From: Vitellaria paradoxa
Taxonomy: Eukaryota; Streptophyta; Magnoliopsida; Ericales; Sapotaceae
DNA: 64,000 nt
Direction of reading: 5' to 3'
NCBI GenBank assembly: GCA_019916065.1
Contig: CM034244.1
Coordinates: 29,008,471-29,072,470, forward strand
Shown: piece after piece, positions 36,516-47,416 of the stretch
How positions within the stretch are numbered: the first letter of the stretch is position 1
Layout: each line of letters starts with the position of its first letter
The notes under the pieces: model-generated
Database searches by the model: none
What the model was told of the DNA's origin: nothing
The model's input: only the letters and a program-made list of their open reading frames with translations
Translations under genes and position numbers: made by a program

Positions 36516-37210
36516 GAAATTATATTCTACCAAAAAAAATACTAGAAAAGTCAATTTTTACGGAGTGCACTAATTAAACTGTATGAATTCAAATATTTAT
36601 TTGGATCAATCACAATATGAAATGTTGCATATCCTTGCGGTCCATTTGACTGCCTGCCGTTGGTAGTCCAAACCCTCCAAGGAATTTGGCACACCTTGTC
36701 TCAGATTATCAATGACTAGGTTGAATTCACCTACAACATTGTATTTTCTACATAATATTCTCTTGCGTGTTCTTCCCACTAAATTGTATTATCTTATATC
36801 TATATATATGTATATATATGCCTTTGTGACAAAGTCTGTCAGTGAAAATTAGACATAAGCACATTTAACAATAACGGTGTGTTTGATTCTGGAAGAAAAG
36901 AAGTGGAAAAGAAGAGAAAATAAAAATCTTATCCTTGTTTTATTGTTGAGTTTGGAGATAAAAGGAAGAGAAAATTGTAAAAGAAATTTGACACAATTCC
37001 TCTCTACTTTTTTTTCCTTTACTTTCTCTCTCTCTTTCTTTCTTTTTTTTTTTTTTTTTTGAGTAATTTCCTTTACTTACTATCATTTTTCCTTTCATTT
37101 CCTTTCCATTTTGCTTCTCTAGATTTCAGACATAGGCTAAATGTCATAACTAATATTTATTGTTTGACATCCAAAAAAAGCTAAGAAAAAGAAATAGTTT
37201 ATTTTTAATA

Positions 37211-37771
37211 ATTGGTAAATTAATTTATTAATTAATTATCAAAAATAGTTTTCTAATTAAAGTATACTCATTTTTCTAATTATAGTTATCTAACTGTAAT
37301 TTTGTAATTGTTTGCAACTATTTTTAGAATACTTGGGTTATATAAGAATCTAGGTTTGAGAAAGATTTGTTTAGAGAAGTTAATTATTGTCAAAAGACTA
37401 TGAGTTAGTTTCTAATTAACTTTTACTTTAATGGGTTGTTGAGATTATGAAGTGATTAGGAAAATTGACACTTTTCTCTCCTCACTTATAGGTGGACAAG
37501 TTCCATCAAATTGTATACATTAAAGATTCAACACATTAGGTTTAAATGGTAAGAAGGAGAAATCCAAATTTCTGGATATATATTTTTTTGTTGAAGCAAG
37601 AATAATAATTACGATAGTTTTTCACATTCAAATTCTCATCAGTAACAGCTTAAAATATGTATTATTTAGTAAATTATTTTGGGTTATACAGGACACGTGA
37701 GTATTATAAAAAATTAAGATTCTGTAATATGTTTAATTAAACATTATGCATTCATTAATCATAAATTGACA
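37211..37771 (+). repeat. Copia-type 5' LTR, worn
   Basis: Collinear with 45706-46225 through shared blocks such as AAGTTAATTATTG, CAAAAGACTAT, TTTAAATGGTAAGA and GGAGAAATCCAA. A tRNA-iMet-like primer-binding site follows at once. The left edge is approximate because the copies have diverged in length. Confidence 0.65.
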
Positions 37772-37773
37772 TG

Positions 37774-37785
37774 TGGTATTAGAAC
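37774..37785 (+). other. Primer-binding site, decayed tRNA-iMet type
   Basis: TGGTATTAGAAC differs at two positions from TGGTATCAGAGC. It lies two bases after TTGACA, the probable LTR end. Confidence 0.65.
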
Positions 37786-38375
37786 TTATGTCCATAACCT
37801 CATAATTTTCCATTTTATTGTTACCATCATTAAATGAAATTCTTGTGGATGGACTTAATGGCTTGGTTGTCATTCTAGAGTTGCTCTATGTAGGAAATTT
37901 GGTCTAAAAACACAAAGTTTCATTTTACTTTCTGGCTTGTGCACAAACTCTTTATTTCTGTACGCGTGTGGTTGCCATGATTGTCTTGTGCTGATGAAAA
38001 ATTTCCCCAGTTCACACAACTCCTATTGTTTTGAATTCGAATTAGTTTATCTTCTTTAGCTGATTGATGTCCTGTATATATATATATATATTTGAGCATA
38101 TGCAATCACATTTCAAAATTTGTATGACTTTTCTTCTACGATCGAACACCTTATCCTCACTTATCCCTCACATTCCTTTTTTCTCTCTCCTCTTTTCTAT
38201 CTCTCCTTGTCTATTTAACTAGAGTTTAGGTGTGAGTTGGGTTTGTCTAACACTAGAAACCAAGGGAGAGATTAAGTTGGGTTTGAGAGTGGTCGATGAG
38301 TTTGAGTATGCTATTCCATCTTGAACTTGGTTCCTTTGTGGTGTTTAGTTGAGATATCGTGCAGTTGAGGGGTGG
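37786..38375. other. Copia leader remnant, non-coding
   Basis: No recognisable gag or pol. Holds an (AT)n run near 38075-38090 and pyrimidine-rich stretches. It is cut off by the minus-strand Tekay LTR. Confidence 0.4.
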
Positions 38376-40608
38376 TGTCATGCTCCTAACCTCATAGTCT
38401 GGGATGGACAACATAGAAATGGGAACTAAAAATAATCAATTTAATATCCAAGTCAAGGTTAGGTCCAATCATCATTCCATCAAAGCATCTGTAAAATCAT
38501 CTTTGATTCCTATACAAATAATATTAAACCACATCAAAATAATTAATTGTCACATCTTGTTGACAAAATCCAAAAGCAACAACATAGATTATAATAATAT
38601 AATAAATTTCATAACACAGTAAAAAAGTCTGGGATCCACACTCCGGGTCATTCCAATAAAGACAATTATCTAAGCACAACTAAGCGAATAAGAGAGCATC
38701 ATCTCTTTGTTAATTCAAACACCTTAAACCATGATCAACTACACCTAGTACTCATAGGTTAATCTAATTAAACAAAATAACAATTAACAGATGTTAAAAG
38801 AATAAACACAAATATAATTAACTATAGTTAAGAACTAGACCCAGACCACTTAGGCCCAAACTGTATATGTATCTCACATCAGGAAATAGGTAACCATAGT
38901 TCTTAATTTACTACTCTAGATTCATAATAAAATTCATTATCAATATAATGCACAATATACTTCATTATAGTTAATAATCTCAGTATCACAACACATTACA
39001 ATAAGACATGCAATTATGCAATGGGAAATAAAGGAATACAAAGTCAATGCATATTCTAATCCTCATCTACCCCCAACTTTATCTTAGTATGGGTGACGCT
39101 TGGCAAAACACATGAGGCTACTAACTATACTATTTACACTCATGAAAAATGTTTATCTCAATATATATATATATCTCTAGTGTAAGCCCAATCACGCTCT
39201 ATCTAGTGTAAGATTTAAGGGAATCAAGTTACATTCCTTGACTTTTCTATTAAGGAACCGAGTTACACCCCTAGTTAGATATTTGCTAATCTCTAATAGG
39301 GTTCTATTATAGACGGAATGAATCTCATCATATATATCTCAAGATTAATGCCATACTCTAACGACTAATCTATAATCATATATATCGACTAAGGATCATC
39401 TTTTATTTTATAAAATCTCTTTTTATTTATTTATTTTTTTAATAAAATCACAAGTCTCGTCCATATATGTAACCATGCCTTAGCATGTCAAGATAATAAA
39501 ACAACATGACAATCTCAACCAAATAAATATCTACAATATAAATCAGATGATGCAATCTCAGTCCCATGCACATCATATGCTTAATCCTGTCATCTTTCAT
39601 TAATATAGATTCTCATAACCATAGTAAAAGCATGCTATACACAAAATGTTAAGTAGACATCATATAAATTGCATAATGTATGCCACGACATTTTTGTTAT
39701 ACCATAAAATATACCTTCATCTCTAAAGGAATAAAAAACTAAGTAAAAAAAATCAAACCAACATAGGTTGCAAGCTACTCGTAGGTTGCTTGCAGGCAGT
39801 TCCAACCTCAAATTGGGTCAGAAAAGCTTGTAGCTTAATTGGGGATAGCTTAAACTTTTGAACTATCTCACACTATACTCGAACCTTCAAGCTTCAGCAC
39901 ACAACTTCAATCTATACTACAACAAATCATCTACGGCCATTCTAAGCCTAAAATTGACTTTCTTAGGTCTCAATCTCAGAAAATTAAACACATAAAGACC
40001 TTAACTAAAGATTAAACTATATAATAAATCAATTTTTAAGTTAGATCTTCGACATATTTCTCATATATATGCATATATTCACACATCCATTTATACATAT
40101 ACACACCACTATACAGTTTTCTCAATTTTAGCCTAAATCAAACATATAACATATCAAAATCATGCTAACAATCAATTTAAATACATAAGTTCACCAAACC
40201 TACCTTAAATAATAAAAGAAATTAAGAAAATTCAAAGAGCTCTTCCAACTATCAATGGCTTGAAACTCACAACTCAAGCTAAACTACAACAAACCAACAC
40301 TACTACAATGATCATAACATCAAATAGCTCCAGAATTGTTTGGTTTCACTCCCCGACCTTCATTTTTTCTCTTTTCTATATATCTCCTCTATTTTTTCTC
40401 TCTTTCCTCCTCCTTTAGTACCAACTGCTTTAGGAAAGAAAAGAATAAGAAATAAGGGGAAAAAAGATGTTGGACCTCAGGCCTAACTCCAATCCCGACA
40501 ACACTTTGGGCCAAACTTAGCCCAATAAAATAAAATAAAACCCAACAATTCGGACCCAACCTCAAGTCCAAATGTTTAAATGGCCAAAAATAAATACTAA
40601 GTTTTATA
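38376..40608 (-). mobile_element. Minus-strand Tekay-type 3' LTR
   Basis: Read on the minus strand, the unit ends GGAGCATGACA, a worn form of GGGGCGTGACA, at 38376. It begins about 40608, just after AAGAGGGGAGAA, a polypurine tract. Upstream on that strand, AATTTTGAGAATAAAATCTC parallels AATTTCGGGATGAAATTTAT before the PPT of the intact-structure element (about 7784). Most of the difference from a fresh copy is C-to-T type decay. Only a short internal piece survives. Confidence 0.65.
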
Positions 40609-40657
40609 TTCTCCCCTCTTTATAGAGATTTTATTCTCAAAATTTAAATCACAAACC

Positions 40658-40712
40658 TCAATTCTTGAACAGGGATAAATATTTCAACTGCATCATCAAC
40701 TTATGTTTCCAT
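40658..40712 (-). pseudogene. pol: C-terminal chromodomain relic of the minus-strand Tekay element
   Basis: The minus-strand translation ends KYLSLFKN plus stop (TGA at 40660-40658), matching the usual Tekay chromodomain end K-Y-P-H-L-F-x-N. Upstream is W-K-H, continued across the solo LTR to 41967-41985 (A-K-S-I). Internal residues of the domain are deleted. The fragment is tiny, so its identity rests on this end motif plus its place just before the PPT. Confidence 0.55.
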
Positions 40713-41961
40713 TGTTACAATGTATACCCTCGAGTCATTTATTAGATGGTTTACTGACTTTATTTTAGTAAAGAATCTTTATTTAGTTTATTTAAAATTT
40801 CTTTATTTCATTATATGGATACAACATTTCATGTGATGAATGTAATCCTTGATTGGTTAAAAAACTTGATTTATGTGTATGAAAGTGTTTCATACGTATA
40901 AGTTATGAATATATATATTGATCAATCTAAATTTGTTCGCAGTGTGTGATAAGATAAAAGATATCTTAACTGAAAGACTATAACATTTTAGATTTTTATA
41001 TGATAGAATGATTTTTCTTAATTATTTTAGCAATAGATTCTGAATCTAAAATATTAGTGTGAAAAGCATTAAACAGGACAATGACGAAAAATAGATCTAA
41101 GCTATGCTATCCCTATTGATGTAATTCATGTGATGGATACTATTTTATGGAATAGTGATTTTAATTCATCAAACGTGAGGCTGATTACCATAAGCCAGCA
41201 CCTTAGTATTTTAGGAAGTCATTGCATAAAACTAGGGAATATACACTATCAAAAAAAAATCCACAATATCATTCAAGATAGGAATATTATTCATATTAAG
41301 AATATTAACTAATCATTAAATCCAGATCTGGCTCTCTTACTAATATGGTGTTGAGATAATGACTAGCACAAAATAATTAGAATAATAATTGTTAGAATAT
41401 GAAAAGAGGTATCAATTCGAATTGGATAGCTTCTTAATTATAATTGTCTTAATATTTGGTGGAAGGGCCTAATTGCAGAATTAATGAGTAAACAAGGTCT
41501 TTTATGAGATTATTTCAGTAAACTGGGGTTGGAATTTAATTATTCATTTTTGGTGGAGTAATGTATAATTATTAGCGGATGTATCAGTAATTTGGAGATA
41601 ATTAAGGGTAATTTTTTAATTAGCCAACTTAAGTTTAATTATTTGCACCTAGTTCCATACTCTTATCGATATAAATGATTAGTCCGTTCAGTTGCCTATG
41701 CAACATTAAATGTCAGAAAGTTTGAGAGGATCCTAATCGTAGAACGAGTAAAAAAGTCTAGGAGTCTTGACCATCAGGAAATCGGATATATTCAAGAAAC
41801 CAAGATCAAATCAAGAAATGACGAAAGGTCAATTTTGTTTATAGATTTGAATTCGTTTTTGTATTTTGAATACAACGATATGAGAACTTTATATTCTTTT
41901 ATGCATGATTGATCTGAAAAAATTGTTGAAAACATGTTTCACAGTGTTCCTGATTCCAACA
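40713..41961 (+). mobile_element. Nested solo LTR, TSD TCCAT
   Basis: A 1249-bp unit starts TGTTACAATG and ends GATTCCAACA, flanked exactly by TCCAT (40708-40712 and 41962-41966). The TGTT...AACA ends suggest copia. It split the minus-strand Tekay coding end, and no internal sequence remains. The strand is inferred from the LTR style only. The 60-codon ORF inside it (41130-41312) has no recognisable domain. Confidence 0.85.
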
Positions 41962-41966
41962 TCCAT

Positions 41967-43940
41967 ATGGATTTTGCAGCTTTACAACAGTGCCTTAACA
42001 ACTGAATCAATGAAATAATTGTCTTACAACCTCACTTACATCAGTCCTCAATCTATATTATTGGTTCTCAAACATCACATAATGTTTCATTTCATTTTGT
42101 CATTATTGACGATTTAAATCATTATACATATTAGTGCCACTAAATCACTTCTTCCTGTTGTCCATCTATATTGAGTTCTACACTTTGTTCTTAAATTTCA
42201 ATTATCCATCTATGGTTATACTATAGTGCTTAACCCCTTAGCTAGAAAACTAATAATACCACACTTTTTGACAAACTGGTCCCGTTGCTAGACCTCAAGA
42301 ACTCTTGTCAATAACATTGGTACCATTCCTAAATAACTCAAGGAAATTACTCCATTATCATCATTATCATTACCATTCTTGGGTCATCTCACAAGGAGAT
42401 ATAGGCTTCAATGGTAGGATTAGAAAGCCAATTTGGGAAGGGACTCACTCCACAAAGAATGTTAAAAATAAAAGAAAATGTTTTTATTACTTTTTTTTTT
42501 TAGTTTTTGAAAGCAATTTTGGTTACAAGAAAATTAAATTGCTAAATCAAAAATTAAAAATGTAAAATTTGTAGAGTTTGGTTCCAAATGACTTCCTACT
42601 ATAGTATATTAACAAAATTCTCATGGCATTTTAATATAACACAACCTAAATGTAACTAGAAAAAATTGAATTGGAGGATTTTACACTGAATAACAAATTA
42701 TAGAATTTCACTGTAGTGAAACTCTTGAAAGAGTTTTCCCACTTGATAAGTGTCAAAGGGGTCGAGTAACCCATATACATGCTTAAGACATACGAATTCA
42801 AAAATCTTAACTACCTAAGAGTGTTTCTAAAATCATCAAGTAGAATAAAATAACAACATAGAAAAAATGTTGAATTAGTTTAACAAATTATTGAAAATTC
42901 ATGTCTACTTATTTGATCCATTAAATCAAACATCTAATGAGTGTAGCTCAAGGTCATACACAAACATTCTTACTCAAGCAACACTAATGCAAAATCTTTT
43001 TATCTTAATATTTCAAGTGTATAATTTTAACTTCAAACAAGTGTGCTCTTAAGTATCTTAAAATCAAAGCCAACAATTCCAACATAAAAATAAGATTTAA
43101 CAATAAAACCTAAATACACCATGAAAATTCTATTTCATCCACCATAGTTATTCAAATGGAACCAAGGAAAAAGTTAACCTAGACACATGAAAGTAGAAAT
43201 CAAACTAAAAGCAAAAGAATTCTTGCAACGTAAACTAAAGGAAAAGAAATAAACTAACAAAGACAATGTAAAAAAAAATCCTAGTCTACCTCCATGAAGA
43301 ATGGAAGGAAGAATATTGGAAGAAGCCTATGTGGTTCTCCCTTTCTTACTATAAAACTTAAAACTCATAAAAAACTAATAAACTTACATTCATTAAAAAC
43401 TAGTCAAAGCTAATCAAAATTAATACTCATTTAACCTCAAAATGTCTGAATAAATATACAATCACACAACAATGAAATAGGGAGGCCATTAAAATTCTGT
43501 CATTTGTAATTATTCTAAAACTGGGGAAAGCATATGGACAGGAGTCTGAATGATATTTTATACTTAGTCAATTTTCTTGTCTTTATTTCTCGACCTGCCA
43601 GTTAGCCTCTATCGGTCAAATAGGTGTGCACTTAGCTATCCCTCTGGATAGTGGTCAGAATAGTTGATTTAGATTTATTTTGAATTTAAATATTTTAAAA
43701 GAAATTTTACAAACAGATCCGAGTTCTCCAATTAATAAAATTAATTATATAAAAAAGTTAGATTCTTTTTTTGAATAGATCTTTTGCTTGTAGAATATCA
43801 TTGACAATACATGTTATAGTTGCTTAAGTAGAAGAAGTTTTTAAAACTGAAAATTTTAAAATCCAATCTAAGATCAACAATGACACAAGAAAGATGATTA
43901 GTTGCTAATCTTGCATGTTATTGATGATGTTTTGTTATAC
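41967..43940. other. Unresolved AT-rich retroelement debris
   Basis: The left end should continue the minus-strand Tekay pol, but I find no readable domain. No gene-sized ORF on either strand. The 42700-43500 stretch has the look of minus-strand LTR or leader sequence, without boundaries I can place. Confidence 0.35.
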
Positions 43941-45020
43941 TTCAATGCAATTTTAGAGCTAATTATATGTTTTTGAACGAATTTATGCAATTGATCGATT
44001 TTTATTTTGTGTTGTGGATTTCAAGTAGAAAGGATTAAGAATGAGGAATAGGAAACCAAGTTGATGTAAGGAACTAGAGAAAAATTGAGTTGGAGGAATG
44101 GAGCACAAGATTCGAATCCATGGAAGTAAGATTTGAACTAGATGAAAAGAAAAGCAAAACCTTACATAAAACCTCATATACTGGATATTAGATTTGAATA
44201 CAAGGAATCACGATTCGAATCTAAAGCAAAAGCTGGAACACACTGGAATTTGGATTTGAATGCAGCTAACAAGGATTCGAATTCGCACACAATGAAGAGA
44301 TTTTTGAGTCTACCGGAATTAGGATTTGAATCCAGAGAGGGAGGATTCAAGTCCTATGACCGTTGAGAGTTAAAATTGAGATGTATTGAAGATTTTTTTT
44401 TTTCAATTTTCCATCTATCTCTCTTTTCGGTTATTTTTGGGGTGATTTTTAAGGAACGATAAATTAGAGGAAATAGAGGATTGTGCGGGGGCTTTATATA
44501 TATACAGATGGTTATGGAGGAGCATTTTTCATCATCTTCATATCTCTCTCTCTCTCTCTCTTTCTGTAAAAGCCCTAGGATGGATTGCTTTTGTAACTAA
44601 GCTTCAAGCTTAGGCTAGGATGGAACCTGGATAATTGTTTTATAAGTTTGATTTATTGATGCAAAGTTTTGGTATTTAAATTCTCTATCTAAAGTGTTTG
44701 TTCTCATCATAAATTCGTGAGATTTCATCTTGACAGTATTATTTCATTTGCAGAAAAATAAGATTTGGCACAAAAAATTTTTAGATCTAGTTTTTTAATT
44801 CTTTATTAACATAAAATATTTTATGGCATGAAAAATCCTTTGATTATTTCATTTGCAAACTATTGGGCTTAATTTCTTAAAATTGAAAACATCACTATTC
44901 TGGAATGTTAACTGAAAATAATTTCTAATTGGGTTGCGCTATTGTGGTAATTCAATTGAGTAAAATGTCTTAATAAAACAGAACTTGCAAGATAAAAAGA
45001 AGAGGGAAATCTGAAGTACT
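43941..45020 (+). mobile_element. LTR-like relic with GATTCGAATC palindromes
   Basis: Perfect GATTCGAATC palindromes (44109-44118, 44212-44221) and near copies recur to about 44345. A TATA box (TTTATATATATACAG, about 44498) and a (CT)n run (44546-44562) follow. This layout parallels the Athila-type LTRs here, where a palindrome cluster precedes the TATA region. Both boundaries are unknown, so this is an inference from architecture. Confidence 0.35.
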
Positions 45021-45037
45021 TATGTAACCTCCTAGTG

Positions 45038-45228
45038 TGTACTCATAGGATTTACTCAAAGGAGGAGGCTAAACTTGTTAGGCATATGCAAAGGAAACTC
45101 AATCCCTATGTCAAAGAAGCAGTTAGGGCTGAGGTGGTTAAGGTCTTAGATGTTTGGATTATATTTCCCATCGCTTATAGTAAGTGGTGAGCCCCACTCA
45201 GGTTGTACCAAAAAAGTCTGGGGTAATG
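45038..45228 (+). pseudogene. pol: Athila-type reverse-transcriptase fragment
   Basis: A frame from 45038 reads C-T-H-R-I-Y then RKLNPYVKEAVRAEVVK, then I-I-F-P-I-A-Y-S-K-W and a stop (TGA 45188). After a one-base shift it continues SPTQVVPKKSGVM. This is the N-terminal segment of Athila RT and matches the decayed equivalent at about 25389-25573. Only about 190 bp remain. GATTCGAA strings follow at 45238 and 45259, suggesting it is part of the same relic as 43941-45020. Confidence 0.75.
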
Positions 45229-45705
45229 AAGTAAAGGATTCGAATTCAAAGGAAGGGGATTCGAACCCTTTCAAGTTGGGAGAATTTTATGGGTTATTCT
45301 GAGACTAAGACCCAGGACTCAAGCTTATGACTTATTTTATTTTATTTTCTTTATTTTTTAAAGAAAGTTTTGAGACAAGAATAATAAAATAAAAAATAAA
45401 ATAAAAAATAAAAAAACTAAAACAAAAAGACTCAATTCTACAATTTAAAACAACACACAAACATGTTAACAAAAGATCAAGTGGATTAGCAATAATTTCA
45501 ATAGAAAGATAAACCTAGAATATTAGCATACAAAGATTCGATATTAATACTTTTGTATCTCAAGAAGTAAGAAAAATAAATTTGAAATAAAATATTCATT
45601 TGTATTTATTAAGGTCCTATTTAAAAATATCATTTTAGGCTGCAATTGAAGTTAAGCCAATCCTATAACCATAGAATTATATCTTACATAGATTAAGTGG
45701 GAGAC

Positions 45706-46225
45706 TGTTGGAACTAATTAATTAATTTTCTATTTAAAGTAGTCCATAAAAAAATCTAAATTCGATAAAGATTTATTTAGACAAGTTAATTATTGCCAAA
45801 AGACTATAATTTAGTTTCCTAACTAACTTTTTTTTTTTTGGTAAGTAGTTTCCTAACTAACTTCTTCGGCCAACGATATAAATTAGGAAGATTCGGTCTT
45901 TTCTCTCTTTATAAATAGGTGAATAAATTTCACCAAAACATACACAGTATAGATAGAATATATTAGGATTTAAATGGTAAGATGGAGAAATCCAATTTTC
46001 CAAAGGAATTTTTTTTTTTTTGAAGGTCCAAAGGAATTTTTTTTGTTGAAGTAAGAACTATAAATTAAGGTAATTTTTTGCATTCAAATTCTCAATAGCA
46101 ATGGCTCAACATATGTATTACTGACTATATTATTTGGGTTAGACAGAACATGTCAATATCATGAAGAATCAAGATCCTCTAATATATTTAATTGAACATT
46201 ATGTATTTCTTAATTACTAATTTAC
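45706..46225 (+). repeat. Copia-type 3' LTR
   Basis: Starts TGTTGGAACTAATTAATT directly after the purine-rich AAGTGGGAGAC (45695-45705), the usual copia PPT-LTR junction. It ends near TTTACA at 46225 by alignment with 37211-37771. An internal poly(T) and a short duplicated stretch (about 45805-45860) lengthen it locally. Confidence 0.7.
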
Positions 46226-46919
46226 ATATCCATCTCTTCTGTTTGACATTTAGAAAAGCTATGAAAAAAAGGTTTATTTTTCAGCTAGGATCAACTATTT
46301 TTATGCTATTAAAAGAAAGTACCAAATAGACTTTACCTATAGAAGATGTTACAATCATGTGCAACCTGTCAGTAATAAACCCATTTGTAAGGAGTGATTT
46401 AATCCACATTGAGGGTGGTCTGTTGTGGTATCGCCTATAGTTTAATTTCATGATTTCACTTAAAAGTTAATTTTTTTTAATTTTTCTGTTAGTCACTCAA
46501 ACTTGGCACGTGACTTCACATAACCACTAGTGACATGTAAGAACAAACTGTGCACCTATTGGTATCCCGGTGTTCTAGTTATGCCACCCTTGTCTAGCTT
46601 TATATTCTAAATTTATACATAAGTTTTTTAAATATTATTTTATGTTATATTTATTTTTTTATTGCATTTAGTTGATCGATTAAACTAATCATTATTTTAT
46701 TTTTATTTCAGGGATTCAAATCAAGATTGATACAAATTTGATTTTTTTAGCACTATATTAAGAATGTTATTTTTTATTTAATATAGTATTAGGGACATCT
46801 TTATGGTATTGTATTATAGATTTTTTTGGTATTGTATTATGGAATTTTAATATTGTACTATGTAATATTTTTTGTTTATTTTAATGTATTCAAATGAATT
46901 TTTATTAATTTATAGGTAG
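46226..46919. other. AT-rich interval without genes
   Basis: Begins with TGTTTGACAT...GAAAAA (46239-46283), a near copy of 37161-37205 just left of the 5' LTR. Nothing else identified. Confidence 0.4.
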
Positions 46920-47416
46920 ATTACAAGTATCTCCCTTTAACATTTGAGTTATTACACTTAGCACTCACAACATATTTAAAAGTTACACTTGCCTCCCTTA
47001 TTTTGAAATATTGTCAACATTGACCCCCTCCTAATAAAACCAGTCATTAAAACTTAATATAAAATATCAAACTAACTAAAATTTTAAGTATTTTTCTTAT
47101 TTTACCCCTCCATTTCCTACGTTTCATCAATTTTCTTTACAAAAATCCTGAAAAAACTTTATGTTTTTATTTTATTTTTTATTTATTTTTGGAGATTTTT
47201 ATTATGAAAATTGATGAAAATGTGAAAAAAAGGGGGATAAATAGGAAAAACACCTAAAATTTTAGTTATTTTAATATTTTCAATGAAGTTTTAATGGTCA
47301 ATTTCATCAGAAGATGGTCAATGTTAATAATATTTTAAAATAAGAGAGATAAGCATAAATTTTAAAAAATGTGGGTGCAAAGTATAATTATCTAAAGGTT
47401 AAGGGGAGGTTGTAAT
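46920..47416. mobile_element. 497-bp element with long inverted arms
   Basis: The left arm (about 46920-47113) and right arm (about 47225-47416) are inverted copies over almost 190 bp, from ATTACAA to TTGTAAT. Paired blocks include TCTTATTTTAAAATATT, ACATTGACC and AACTAAAATTTTA. Long arms around a short centre without ORFs fit a Mutator-like or foldback MITE. Flanks TATAGGTAG and TTATCCTTA are at best a decayed 9-bp duplication. Confidence 0.75.
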
